From assembly GCF_016801865.2 (NCBI RefSeq), contig NC_068938.1, positions 186,115,093 to 186,179,092 on the forward strand: a stretch of DNA of 64,000 bases. Reading direction: 5' to 3'. The notes under the pieces were generated by a model. The model worked only from the letters and a program-made list of their open reading frames with translations. It was not told where the DNA came from and did no database searches. This DNA comes from Culex pipiens pallens. Taxonomy: Eukaryota; Arthropoda; Insecta; Diptera; Culicidae. Both the position numbers and the translations under genes were made by a program. Below are positions 32,656 to 44,879 of the stretch, piece after piece (positions within the stretch are counted from its first letter, which is position 1; every line of letters begins with the position of its first letter).

Positions 32656-35600
32656 AAATTCAAAGCGATGACCTATACTTTTTTATCGATGGATAATGTT
32701 CAGAAATATCCTAGAATCAATTTGTAGTACTTTAAAAAATATTTTAGTACATAAAAATATTTATTTTGGGCAAAATATTGAGAAAAATCTATTTTTTTTT
32801 CAAAGAAACTCAAATATATTCCAAGTATTTCGCCAATATCTCAAAATTCAAAGCGATGACCTATACTTTTTATGGATGGAAAATGTTCAGAAATATTCTA
32901 GAATCAATTTGTAGTACTTTGAAAAAAATTTTAGTACATAAAAATATTTATTTTGGGCTAAATATTGAGAAAAATCTAGTTTTTTCAAAGAAACTCAAAT
33001 ATATTCCAAGTATTTCGCCAATATCTCAAAATTCAAAGCGATGACCTATACTTTTTATGGATGGAAAATGTTCAGAAATATTCTAAAATCAATTTGTAGT
33101 ACTTTGAAAAATATTTTAGTACATAAAAATATTTATTTTGGGCTAAATATTGAGAAAAATCTAGTTTTTTCAAAGAAACTCAAATATATTCCAAGTATTT
33201 CGCCAGTATTACAAAATTCAAAGCGATTACCTATACTTTTTATGGATGGTAAATGTTCAGAAATATTCTTAAATTAATTTGTAGTACTTTGAAAAATATT
33301 TTAGTACATAAAAATATTTATTTTGGGCTAAATATTGAGAAAAATCTATTTTTTTCAAAAAAAACTCAAATAAATTCCAAGTATTTCGCCAGTTTTACAA
33401 AATTCAAAGCGATGACCTATACTTTCATCGATGGAAAATGTTCAGAAATATTCTAAAATCAATTTGTAGTACTTTAAAAAATATTTTAGTACATAAAAAT
33501 ATTTATTTTGGGCTAAATATTGAGAAAAATCTAGTTTTTTCAAAGAAACTCAAATATATTCCAAGTATTTCGCCAATATCTCAAAATTCAAAGCGATGAC
33601 CTATACTTTTTATGGATGGAAAATGTTCAGAAATATTCTAGAATCAATTTGTAGTACTTTGAAAAATATTTTAGTACATAAAAATATTTATTTTGGGCTA
33701 AATATTGAGAAAAATCTAGTTTTTTCAAAGAAACTCAAATATATTCCAAGTATTTTGCCAATATTACAAAATTCAAAGCGATGACCTATACTTTTATCGA
33801 TGGAAAATGTTCAGAAATATTCTAAAATCAATTTGTAGTACTTTAAAAAATATTTTAGTACATAAAAATATTTATTTTGGGCAAAATGTTGAGAAAAATC
33901 TAGTTTTTTTAAAGAAACTCAAATATATTCCAAGTATTTTGCCAATATCTCAAAATTCAAAGCGATGACCTATACTTTTTATGGATGGAAAATGTTCAGA
34001 AATATTCTAAAATCAATTTGTAGTACTTTGAAAAATATTTTAGTACATAAAAATATTTATTTTGGGCTAAATATTGAAAAAAATCTAGTTTTTTCAAAGA
34101 AACTCAAATATATTCCAAGTATTTCGCCAATATCTCAAAATTCAAAGCGATGACCTATACTTTTTATGGATGGAAAATGTTCAGAAATATTCTAAAATCA
34201 ATTTGTAGTACTTTGAAAAATATTTTAGTACATAAAAATATTTATTTTGGGCTAAATATTGAGAAAAATCTAGTTTTTTCAAAGAAACTCAAATATATTC
34301 CAAGTATTTCGCCAGCATTACAAAATTCAAAGCGATGACCTATACTTTTTATGGATGGAAAATGTTCAGAAATATTCTAGAATCAATTTGTAGTACTTTG
34401 AAAAATATTTTAGTACATAAAAATATTTATTTTGGGCTAAATATTGAGAAAAATCTAGTTTTTTCAAAGAAACTCAAATATATTCCAAGTATTTTGTCAA
34501 TATTACAAAATTCAAAGCGATGACCTATACTTTTATCGATGGAAAATGTTCAGAAATATTCTAGAATCAATTTGTAGTACTTTAAAAAATATTTTAGTAC
34601 ATAAAAATATTTATTTTGGGCAAAATGTTGAGAAAAATCTAGTTTTTTTAAAGAAACTCAAATATATTCCAAGTATTTTACCAATATCTCAAAATTCAAA
34701 GCGATGACCTATACTTTTTATGGATGGAAAATGTTCAGAAATATTCTAAAATCAATTTGTAGTACTTTGAAAAATATGTTAGTACATAAAAATATTTATT
34801 TTGGGCTAAATATTGAAAAAAATCTAGTTTTTTCAAAGAAACTCAAATATATTCCAAGTATTTCGCCAATATCTCAAAATTCAAAGCGATGACCTATACT
34901 TTTTATGGATGGAAAATGTTCAGAAATATTCTAAAATCAATTTGTAGTACTTTGAAAAATATTTTAGTACATAAAAATATTTATTTTGGGCTAAATATTG
35001 AGAAAAATCTAGTTTTTTCAAAGAAACTCAAATATATTCCAAGTATTTCGCCAGCATTACAAAATTCAAAGCGATGACCTATACTTTTTATGGATGGAAA
35101 ATGTTCAGAAATATTCTAGAATCAATTTGTAGTACTTTGAAAAATATTTTAGTACATAAAAATATTTATTTTGGGCTAAATATTGAGAAAAATCTAGTTT
35201 TTTCAAAGAAACTCAAATATATTCCAAGTATTTTGCCAATATTACAAAATTCAAAGCGATGACCTATACTTTTATCGATGGAAAATGTTCAGAAATATTC
35301 TAAAATCAATTTGTAGTACTTTGAAAAATATTTTAGTACATAAAAATATTTATTTTGGGCAAAATGTTGAGAAAAATCTAGTTTTTTTAAAGAAACTCAA
35401 ATATATTCCAAGTATTTTGCCAATATCTCAAAATTCAAAGCGATGACCTATACTTTTTATGGATGGAAAATGTTCAGAAATATTCTAAAATCAATTTGTA
35501 GTACTTTGAAAAATATTTTAGTACATAAAAATATTTATTTTGGGCTAAATATTGAAAAAAATCTAGTTTTTTCAAAGAAACTCAAATATATTCCAAGTAT

Positions 35601-38600
35601 TTCGCCAATATCTCAAAATTCAAAGCGATGACCTATACTTTTTATGGATGGAAAATGTTCAGAAATATTCTAAAATCAATTTGTAGTACTTTGAAAAATA
35701 TTTTAGTACATAAAAATATTTATTTTGGGCTAAATATTGAGAAAAATCTAGTTTTTTCAAAGAAACTCAAATATATTCCAAGTATTTCGCCAGCATTACA
35801 AAATTCAAAGCGATGACCTATACTTTTTATGGATGGAAAATGTTCAGAAATATTCTAGAATCAATTTGTAGTACTTTGAAAAATATTTTGGTACAAAAAA
35901 ATATTTATTTTGGGCTAAATATTGAAATAAATCTAGTTTTTTCAAAGAAACTCAAATATATTCCAAGTTTTTCGCCAATATCTCAAAATTCAAAGCGATG
36001 ACCTATACTTTTTATGGATGGAAAATGTTCAGAAATATTCTAGAATCAATTTTTAGTACTTTGAAAAATATTTTAGTACATAAAAATATTTATTTTGGGC
36101 TAAATATTGAAAAAAATCTAGTTTTTTCAAAGAAACTCAAATATATTCCAAGTATTTCGCCAGCATTACAAAATTCAAAGCGATGACCTATACTTTTTAT
36201 GGATGGAAAATGTTCAGAAATATTCTAGAATCAATTTGTAGTACTTTGAAAAATATTTTGGTACATAAAAATATTTATTTTGGGCTAAATATTGAAAAAA
36301 ATCTAGTTTTTTCAAAGAAACTCAAATATATTCCAAGTATTTCGCCAATATCTCAAAATTCAAAGCGATGACCTATACTTTTTATGGATGGAAAATGTTC
36401 AGAAATATTCTAAAATCAATTTGTAGTACTTTGAAAAATATTTTAGTACATAAAAATATTTATTTTGGGCTAAATATTGAGAAAAATCTAGTTTTTTCAA
36501 AGAAACTCAAATATATTCCAAGTATTTCGCCAATATCTCAAAATTCAAAGCGATGACCTATACTTTTTATGGATGGAAAATGTTCAGAAATATTCTAGAA
36601 TCAATTTGTAGTACTTTGAAAAATATTTTGGTACATAAAAATATTTATTTTGGGCTAAATATTGAAAAAAATCTAGTTTTTTCAAAGAAACTCAAATATA
36701 TTCCAAGTATTTCGCCAGCATTACAAAATTCAAAGCGATGACCTATACTTTTTATGGATGGAAAATGTTCAGAAATATTCTAGAATCAATTTGTAGTACT
36801 TTGAAAAATATTTTGGTACATAAAAATATTTATTTTGGGCTAAATATTGAAAAAAATCTAGTTTTTTCAAAGAAACTCAAATATATTCCAAGTATTTCGC
36901 CAATATCTCAAAATTCAAAGCGATGACCTATACTTTTTATGGATGGAAAATGTTCAGAAATATTCTAGAATCAATTTGTAGTACTTTGAAAAATATTTTG
37001 GTACATAAAAATATTTATTTTGGGCTAAATATTGAAAAAAATCTAGTTTTTTCAAAGAAACTCAAATATATTCCAAGTATTTCGCCAATATCTCAAAATT
37101 CAAAGCGATGACCTATACTTTTTATGGATGGAAAATGTTCAGAAATATTCTAGAATCAATTTGTAGTACTTTGAAAAATATTTTAGTACATAAAAATATT
37201 TATTTTGGGCTAAATATTGAAAAAAATCTAGTTTTTTCAAAGAAACTCAAATATATTCCAAGTATTTCGCCAGCATTACAAAATTCAAAGCGATGACCTA
37301 TACTTTTTATGGATGGAAAATGTTCAGAAATATTCTAGAATCAATTTGTAGTACTTTGAAAAATATTTTGGTACATAAAAATATTTATTTTGGGCTAAAT
37401 ATTGAAAAAAATCTAGTTTTTTCAAAGAAACTCAAATATATTCCAAGTATTTTGCCAATATTACAAAATTCAAAGCGATGACCTATACTTTTATCGATGG
37501 AAAATGTTCAGAAATATTCTAAAATCAATTTGTAGTACTTTAAAAAATATTTTAGTACATAAAAATATTTATTTTGGGCAAAATGTTGAGAAAAATCTAG
37601 TTTTTTTAAAGAAACTCAAATATATTCCAAGTATTTTGCCAATATCTCAAAATTCAAAGCGATGACCTATACTTTTTATGGATGGAAAATGTTCAGAAAT
37701 ATTCTAAAATCAATTTGTAGTACTTTGAAAAATATTTTAGTACATAAAAATATTTATTTTGGGCTAAATATTGAAAAAAATCTAGTTTTTTCAAAGAAAC
37801 TCAAATATATTCCAAGTATTTCGCCAATATCTCAAAATTCAAAGCGATGACCTATACTTTTTATGGATGGAAAATGTTCAGAAATATTCTAAAATCAATT
37901 TGTAGTACTTTGAAAAATATTTTAGTACATAAAAATATTTATTTTGGGCTAAATATTGAGAAAAATCTAGTTTTTTCAAAGAAACTCAAATATATTCCAA
38001 GTATTTCGCCAATATCTCAAAATTCAAAGCGATGACCTATACTTTTTATGGATGGAAAATGTTCAGAAATATTCTAGAATCAATTTGTAGTACTTTGAAA
38101 AATATTTTAGTACATAAAAATATTTATTTTGGGCTAAATATTGAGAAAAATCTAGTTTTTTCAAAGAAACTCAAATAGGGGAAATATACCCATTTTAATC
38201 ACACTAAGCCGTTCGACCAATTCTCATCACTTTTGCCGTTTTCTGCTATTAAATCAACATTTTCAGATGTTTCAACAATGGAGAGTTGCTTGCTCACTTT
38301 TATTTGAGCTATTTATTACTTTGGAACAGTCAAAAACACTTAATATAAGCTGTAATTCATGATCAAAGTGCTGATAGGCCGATAATAGAAATAGGCTGAG
38401 AAAGGGTATAGTTCCCCTATATTCCAAGTATTTCGCCAGCATTACAAAATTCAAAGCGATGACCTATACTTTTTATGGATGGAAAATGTTCAGAAATATT
38501 CTAGAATCAATTTGTAGTACTTTGAAAAATATTTTGGTACATAAAAATATTAATTTTGGGCTAAATATTGAGAAAAATCTATTTTTTTCAAAGAAACTCA

Positions 38601-39030
38601 AATATATTCCAAGTATTTCGCCAGTATTACAAAATTCAAAGCGATGACCTATACTTTTTATGGATGGAAAATGTTCAGAAATATTCTAAAATCAATTTGT
38701 AGTACTTTGAAAAATATTTTAGTACATAAAAATATTTATTTTTGGGCTAAATATTGAGAAAAATCTATTTTTTCATAGAAACTCAAATATATTCCAAGTA
38801 TTTCGCCAGTATTACAAAATTCAAAGCGATGACCTATACTTTTATCGATGGAAAATGTTCAGAAATATTCTAGAATCAATTTGTAGTACTTTAAAAAATA
38901 TTTTAGTACATACAAATATTTATTTTGGGCAAAATATTGAGAAAAAAATTATTTTTTTTCAAAGAAACTAAAATATGTTCCAAGTATTTCTCCAATATCT
39001 CAAAATTCAAAGCGATGACCTTTACTTGTT
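32656..39030 (+). repeat. 185-bp satellite array, forward orientation
   Basis: The unit contains AAAGCGATGACCTATACTTT, GTAGTACTTTGAAAAATA and ATTCCAAGTATTTCGCC. Thirty-four anchor motifs are spaced 184-185 bases apart, apart from the 38178 insertion. A four-unit pattern repeats every 739-740 bases between about 33.6 and 35.9 kb (short ATCGATGG variants at 33777, 34517, 35256). A three-unit pattern of 555 bases follows at 36.2-37.3 kb. The 62-residue frame in most units is a by-product of low divergence. Confidence 0.95.
38178..38417. mobile_element. GGGGAA-ended MITE inserted in a satellite unit
   Basis: 240 bases bounded by GGGGAAATATACCC and its near complement GGGTATAGTTCCCC, with TA on both sides (38176-38177 and 38418-38419). 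Removing it restores the satellite sequence CTCAAATATATTCC exactly, which confirms the boundaries. A diverged relative is at 12860-13072. Confidence 0.9.
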
Positions 39031-39599
39031 TTTCAATGAAAAATGTTCAAAATTAATTTGAATGAATCAATTTTTGACGAACAGTACCGCAACAAGTTTT
39101 TTTTTGCGATTTTTTTTCTCAAAAATTTGATATTTTGAAAACTAATGATTGCAAAACAACTGGGTAAGTTGAAGATGCATTTTAAAACACTTTTTTTTAT
39201 TCAAATGTTTATACCATAGCTTTAAATTTCAAAATATTTGCAACGGCCTAACTCAAAATTTAAATCAATGACCTTTTTTCACAAAAGTATTTTGATACAA
39301 AAATATTAGCTTTGGAAAATATATTGCTAAATTGTTCATTGAAATATATATATATTCTTAGAGTATAGTTCGAGTTCTATAATTTGGAAATATTTTTATA
39401 AGAATGATTAGGAACAAAGGATGAGCGAATTTGGACCATAATTGTACTTGAAAGAGCTAGAGCTCGTCAAATCAGCAACATGTTTCTATCCAGTTGCTGT
39501 GAAGTTAAACATGATACCTCGCAAAATTTTGAAATTTACTAAGAAAAATTTTCATAAATATGGAGAAATTGCAAGATTCCAGCAAAAGGTTTCTTCGTA

Positions 39600-39822
39600 C
39601 ACTGAAAAAAAATGATGGTAATATTCATCAGGAAATGATGACAGATTTTGTGTAAAAAAATGATTAATTTTACCCCAGAAAATCATGAATTTGCATCAGT
39701 TTTTGATGAATATTCATCAGGTTCACATTTTTACACATTTTTTATGTAATATTACTCAAAAAAAGGTAATATTCAACCTACCAAATTTTCAACATTCCAA
39801 AATTCAACTTTTTTTTTCTGTG
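39600..39822. mobile_element. CACWGAAAAAAA-ended MITE in the spacer
   Basis: Left CACTGAAAAAAAATG and right end the complement of CACAGAAAAAAAAAGTTG, with TA on both sides. Internal ATTCATCAGG direct and inverted motifs. A related remnant is at 12538-12647. Confidence 0.75.
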
Positions 39823-40276
39823 TAAATTTTCAAATTCATGTATGCAGTTCACGATTTTTGAAATTATTATTTTTTATTCAAAACTATATTTTTTTCAGGC
39901 TGGAGGGTTATTTACTATAAAATATATTATTTATTTCTGTTAGGATTGATTCATGATTTCATTTGTAGCATAAATATACCGCAAAAAAACATGGCATATA
40001 ATTGTATACATTCATCATGAGGAATTTCAACGTTTGGGGAAACTCATTCCTCATAAATTTTATTTGTCCACACATACAATTTTGCATAATTGGTTTTTCA
40101 GTCAATAAAAAGTGTAAGATTATAGGAAAAAAATGTTATATAGCAATTCTATTTGAAAAGTGCATGTAAGCATATGTCCAAATATATTTTTCTGAGACAA
40201 ATAAATATTGCTTGAGCAACACTAGAATTTCTGGTAAGTTTTTTGTAATATTGAGATATTGAGATATTGGAAAAAT

Positions 40277-40695
40277 ACTTGAAAAAGCCAGGACCGGTGG
40301 TGAAGGGATATACCTGGTTGCCTCTCATTCAGGCGGCCTGGTTTCGATCCCAAAAGGTTCCGGTGGCATTTTTCGAGACGAGATTTGTCTGATCACGCCT
40401 TCCGTCGGACAGGGAAGTAAATGTTGGCCCCGGTCTAACTTAGAGGGAAGGTCGTTAGCTCAATCCAGAAGTCGTTTCCCTGGGTCCTATCTCGATGGAG
40501 TCGCTGGTCAGCAGTTGGACTCACAATCCAAAGATCATCAATTCTAATCCCGGAATAGATGGAAGCTTGGATGTAAAAAGAAGTTTGCAATTGCCTCAAC
40601 AATCAACCCTTCGAACACCTAGTTTCGAGTAGGAATCTCACAATCGAGAACGCCAAGGCAATGCTGTTGAGAGAGCAATTTGATTTGAATTGATT
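40277..40695 (+). mobile_element. tRNA-derived SINE with two tRNA-like modules
   Basis: TTGGAAAAAT occurs on both sides (40267-40276 and 40696-40705), a likely target duplication. Near the start a B-box-like GGTTTCGATCCC follows an A-box-like GGTGGTGAAGGG. A second tRNA-like module begins TGGTCAGCAGTTGG, with GGACTCACAATCC as anticodon arm and ATTCTAATCCCGG as T arm. The 3' end is a TTGAATTGATT-type tail. Two modules suggest a dimeric or composite SINE. Confidence 0.75.
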
Positions 40696-42000
40696 TTGGA
40701 AAAATGTGTTTGTACTAAAACATTTTTTCAAGTACTGCAAATTGATTCTAGAATATTTATGAACATTTTCCATCAATAAATAGTATAGGTCATCGCTTTG
40801 AATTTTGATATATTGGATAAATACTTGGATAATATTTGAGTTTCTTTGAAAAAAGAGATTTATCTCAATATTTGGCCCAATATAAATATTTTTATATACT
40901 AAAATATTTTTTAAAGTACTTGTTCGATAGCTCGTTGTGGTCGCTCCGGATTGGGTGGTCGTTTGGGGAATCGCAGGTCCTTCTGCGGTTCGGGTTGGAG
41001 GGTTTGCCGTGGGTTGGCACTAGTGATCGTCGGACCCGGTTGGTGTAGCACAAAAAACTGGCGATGTTTAATTGAAACCACAAAACTAGTAAAACTAGTA
41101 CTTTATTTAAAGACGTATCACTATTCTAACTTTTATTAATTCTAGTCAAAAATCTTCCTGTTTCGCACTGCTCGTAAGATGGGTCAAATTGGAATGGGGG
41201 GAATATAACATTCTTCGGCTTGAAGCCACTTCTTGCCGCGCTAGTCGCTTTTGTGTTATAACTACAAGAACTTTTCGTTTAGATTTACAATTCGTATAAC
41301 TCGTTGGTAGCCATGCCCGTCAGCACAAGCTATATGGAAGATGTGATCGGGTTGATCTCCAACAGTACTACAAATTAATACTGCAATATTTCTAAACATT
41401 CTCCATCGATAAAAAGTATAGGTCATCGCTTTGAATTTTGTGATACTGACGAAATGCTTGGAATATATTTGAGTTTCTATGAAAAAAAAAAAAATAGATT
41501 TTCCTTAATATTTAGCCCAAAATAAATATTTGTATGTACTAAAATATTTTTCAAAGTACTACAAATTGATTTTAGAATATTTCTGAATATTTTCCATCCA
41601 TAAAAAGTATAGGTCATCGCTTTGAATTTTGAGATATTGGCGAAATACTTGGAATATATTTGAGTTTCTTTGAAAAAAATAGATTTTTCTCAATATTTTG
41701 CCCAAAATAAATATTTTTATGTACTAAAATATTTTTCAAAGTACTACAAATTGATTCTTGAATATTTCTGAACATTTTCCATCCATAAAAAGTATAGGTC
41801 ATCGCTTTGAATTTCGAGATATTGGCGAAATACTTGGAATATATTTGAGTTTCTTTAAAAAAATAGATTTTTCTCAATATTTTGCCCAAAATAAATATTT
41901 TTATGTACTAAAATATTTTTCAAAGTACTACAAATTGATTCTAGGATATTTCTGAACATTCTTCATCGATAAAAAGTATAGGTCATCGCTTTGAATTTTG
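40696..42000 (-). repeat. 185-bp satellite units, reverse orientation
   Basis: Anchor motif GGTCATCGCTTTGAATTT appears near 40790, 41423, 41612, 41797 and 41985, interrupted by the solo LTR. Units are more diverged than in the forward array. Confidence 0.9.
40921..41364. mobile_element. Solo LTR, 444 bp
   Basis: Begins TGTTCGATAGCTCG and ends GATCTCCAACA (TG...CA), flanked by GTACT at 40916-40920 and 41365-41369. Removal restores the satellite context AAAGTACTACAAATT. The TGTTCG start and 5-bp duplication fit BEL/Pao elements best, but gypsy is possible. No internal retroviral-like genes remain, as expected after LTR-LTR recombination. Confidence 0.88.
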
Positions 42001-42395
42001 AGATTTTTGCCTTCCAAGGTAAAAACCAGCTTTTTCAATATTTTCAAAATATGGTGATGGCGCGCTATAGTTTTTACTAAAAAACGGCAATATATTTTGG
42101 TCAAAAATTATAACAATGTTCTAGACATATGTTGCCCACATCCCAACGAACATTTTGGTGTAAAAAAAAGTATAGGTCATCGCGATAAATTTTGAAATAC
42201 CCCAGAATTTTGAAAAACTATTTTACTAAAAAGCACCGATGGAGAAGAAAAACTCACTTTTTTTGAAAAATGAACCCGTAGTTAGAAAGCTGAGAAAATT
42301 CTCTAAATCGTGATGTGTTTGGATTTTTAAAAACGATAATATAACAAATATGAAAAATGATAAACCACGCGCGCGCGAGTCACGAGACGGGGGCC

Positions 42396-42399
42396 TTAA
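42396..42399. repeat. TTAA target duplication (right)
   Basis: Partner of 32254-32257. Confidence 0.75.
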
Positions 42400-42429
42400 A
42401 GTTGTAACATAAAAACTTATTTCAACTGA

Positions 42430-42679
42430 TCTTAGTGTACAGTGTGTCCAATAAATCCGATGATACTATCCGTTTACCGATTCGAAATAATTTTTATTGA
42501 GAAAATTCATGACACTCTGAGAGTTTGGATAGTTAACTAACTTTCAAAATCTTGACAAATTTGTTGAAAACTACTTCTTGAGAAACCATTCCGTTTACAT
42601 TACATTCTTATTCATTCTGTTGCAAAAAATCATGAATAAATCAAAGTCACCCCGGCTTTCAATGTCACTCCGTTTTACG
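42430..42679 (-). mobile_element. Right-end fragment of the CCGTAAA family
   Basis: Ends CAAAGTCACCCCGG, TGTCACTCCGTTTTACGG and TA, the complement of the left end of the element at 52422. CCATTCCGTTTACATTA is also repeated at 44775. Confidence 0.65.
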
Positions 42680-42689
42680 GTACTTATTG

Positions 42690-43670
42690 GAAAAAAGTAC
42701 CTTCGATAAAAATTTGTTGGAAAAGCTGAGAAATTTATTTTTTTGTTTTCTGAGGTTTTGAAAATTAGACAATTAATTTCTAAGATCCAGATTAACCAAG
42801 AATTCAAAATCAAAAAGAGTGTTTGCGTTTCTACTGGCATTATCTCAAAAACTATTGGCTAGATTTTCAAATTAAAAAAAAATAGTGAGATTTTCTGATC
42901 CTAAAAAAATCCTGAATTTCAAAATCATTAATGACTTTTTAAATGGTTTACAGTTAGATAAAGTTTCTGATATAATATTTTAAAAATTTTTTTAATTTTT
43001 CAATTATTTTTATTTAGAAGATCAGCAAGTTTCATTTTCTTTAATTTCAAAAAAAAACCAATAATTTTCGAGATATCGACACTTGAAAATAATTCTTTTT
43101 TTTTAATAATTTCTCAAAATTTCATTGGATTTTTATATGATATTTTCTTGGAAAAAGAAAATTTAGAATATTACGAAAATTCGAAGCGTTGGGTAGCAGC
43201 TCAAAAAATTATGATTTGAATTTTAGTTTATAAAAAGTTTAATAATAATGTGCATGATCAAAAATGGTATTAAAAACAGTACCTAAGCTTGTAATACAAA
43301 AGCCAAAAAAACTCTTAAATTTTACTAAATTTTAAGAAAAGAAGAAAAAAACTTTCTCAATTTCCAAACAACAAAATTAATTTTATTGATAGAATAAAAC
43401 TCTCACCTCTTAAAAAGATGTCATTGGTTCAAATGAAACTTATATAATATTTAAATATAAACAAGTGACCATCAGTGTAATCTGCTCGAAAGAATAATTT
43501 TGTCATGCTAAAATTTTGGATGTGAAGTTTTTCGAATATTCAAGTTCTTTTAAGTTAACAAATATTTCAGAAACTTGAATTGTCAGGATCAAAATTATGA
43601 TCTAACGTATTTCATCTCCAAATAGTTGCCAACAATTCTTGGAATGTTTTTTAAATAAAGTTTTTATAAG
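42690..43670. other. AT-rich sequence, no gene seen
   Basis: No repeat of note and no informative frame. Confidence 0.4.
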
Positions 43671-43679
43671 ATGACCCAG

Positions 43680-44352
43680 TAGGGTGGAATCGAAAATGGT
43701 TTTTTTCAGCAACACATTTTTTGGGTCCCTTTTAGGGTCCCAAACAACCTCCCAAAATTTGGGAGCGATTGGTTAAGCCCACGATTGGCGCAAAGCAAAT
43801 AAAATTTGTATGGAAATTACTATGGGGAAACTTGCATTTTCACATTTTTAAATTTACAAAATTCATGTTTTATCAATTCATGAAACTAACAGCGTATAAA
43901 TACAGCCCTGAATGTCCTGAACAACTCTCCCGAAGAAAGTATGGTGCTAACTTGCTTCTAGCAAAAGTTACAGAGCGTGCAATAGAGACATTTCGAAATA
44001 CTCGGTAAAATCATACTTTTTGCCAACACTGCCAAGTCAAGCGGAATCTTTCGAAAACTATAATATATTTGAGGATTTGGGGTGCAACTTAACTAAATAA
44101 TGTCTTCTGAACACTTCTTCACGTCAATTTTAAGTAAGGTTTATCAAAATATAAGAACATACATGTCTATTTTGTATTTCATGGTTCCTTAGGCAATGTT
44201 GGCAGAATATTTGAGTTTCGTTGATTATTTCAATACACTACTATTGAAAACTCTATATCTTTTTTATGACGCACTTTAGCACCATACTTTCTTCGGGAAA
44301 GTTGTTCAGGACATCCAGGGCTACACTGCTAAGGTGTTGGTTTCATAAAATA
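43680..44352. mobile_element. Foldback-type element with ~74-bp arms
   Basis: Arms at 43880-43953 and 44279-44352 are inverted copies sharing TGTCCTGAACAACT and CCCGAAGAAAGTATGGTGCT. The left flank includes AGGGTGGAATCGAAAATGG. The right side is cut off by the repeat copy starting near 44356. Confidence 0.6.
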
Positions 44353-44355
44353 ATA

Positions 44356-44870
44356 AGGCCAACTTATCACCTTTCATTTGCGTATAAGATATTTGAAATC
44401 GTTTAAAATGGCGAGGAGTTATGATTTTTCGAAAAAAGTGGTTTTTGCGAAAATCGACGAAAATGGCCATTTATCAGACCACCCTAACACGCCGTAGGTC
44501 ACCCTAATAGCTAAACAAAAATAATACGGGTGTAATTATTTCGGCCAGGGAACCCCCAGAAAAAATTTGAGCCCGATCCGAGGACTTTTGTTTTTTTCCA
44601 TGCTGGTTTCGTGGGGAATTGCTGTATAAATGTTAGGTTTAGTAAATTAAAAGTTGAAAATTTGATCAAAGTTTATAAGAAATTGATATTTTTAAATGAC
44701 CCCAAAGCCACTTTTACAGCATGATTTATCAATTTTTAAAATCTTGAAAAATTGAAAACTACTTCTTGAAAAACCATTCCGTTTACATTAGATTTGTATT
44801 CATCCTTTTGCAAAAAAACATGAACCTATCAAAGTCACCCCACCCCGGTTTTGAATGTCACTCCGACCGG
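44356..44870. mobile_element. Compact copy matching both flanks of the 10-kb element
   Basis: 44356-44735 matches 31810-32180, and 44745-44860 matches 42545-42680 (the CCGTAAA-type end). It looks like a short relative of the DNA into which the TTAA element inserted. Confidence 0.6.
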
Positions 44871-44879
44871 ACTAAATCT

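Larger units (their letters stand above)
32258..42395. mobile_element. 10.1-kb TTAA-flanked foldback element carrying satellite arrays
   Basis: Ends are inverted copies starting GGCCCCCGTCTCGTGACTCG. The inverted ends extend for about 430 bases (32258-32690 and 41965-42395) with few differences, and TTAA lies outside both. Inside the left end are about 33 copies of a 185-bp repeat; inside the right end about five copies lie in the opposite orientation. A spacer (39030-40240) separates them. TTAA duplication is the hallmark of the piggyBac superfamily, although the ends do not begin with the usual CCC. No transposase frame is present. The element hosts at least four later insertions. Confidence 0.8.

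Noticed and set aside
32848..38647. Series of 62-residue ATG frames in the satellite, each stop overlapping the next start (ATGA)
   Set aside because: Looks like a translationally coupled polycistron, but the frames follow from a 185-bp period and low divergence; 184-bp units lose the frame with no sign of constraint.
40290..40570. Possible tRNA genes (A- and B-box-like sequences)
   Set aside because: Arms do not form complete cloverleafs, and the block has a flanking duplication and tail, so it is a SINE.
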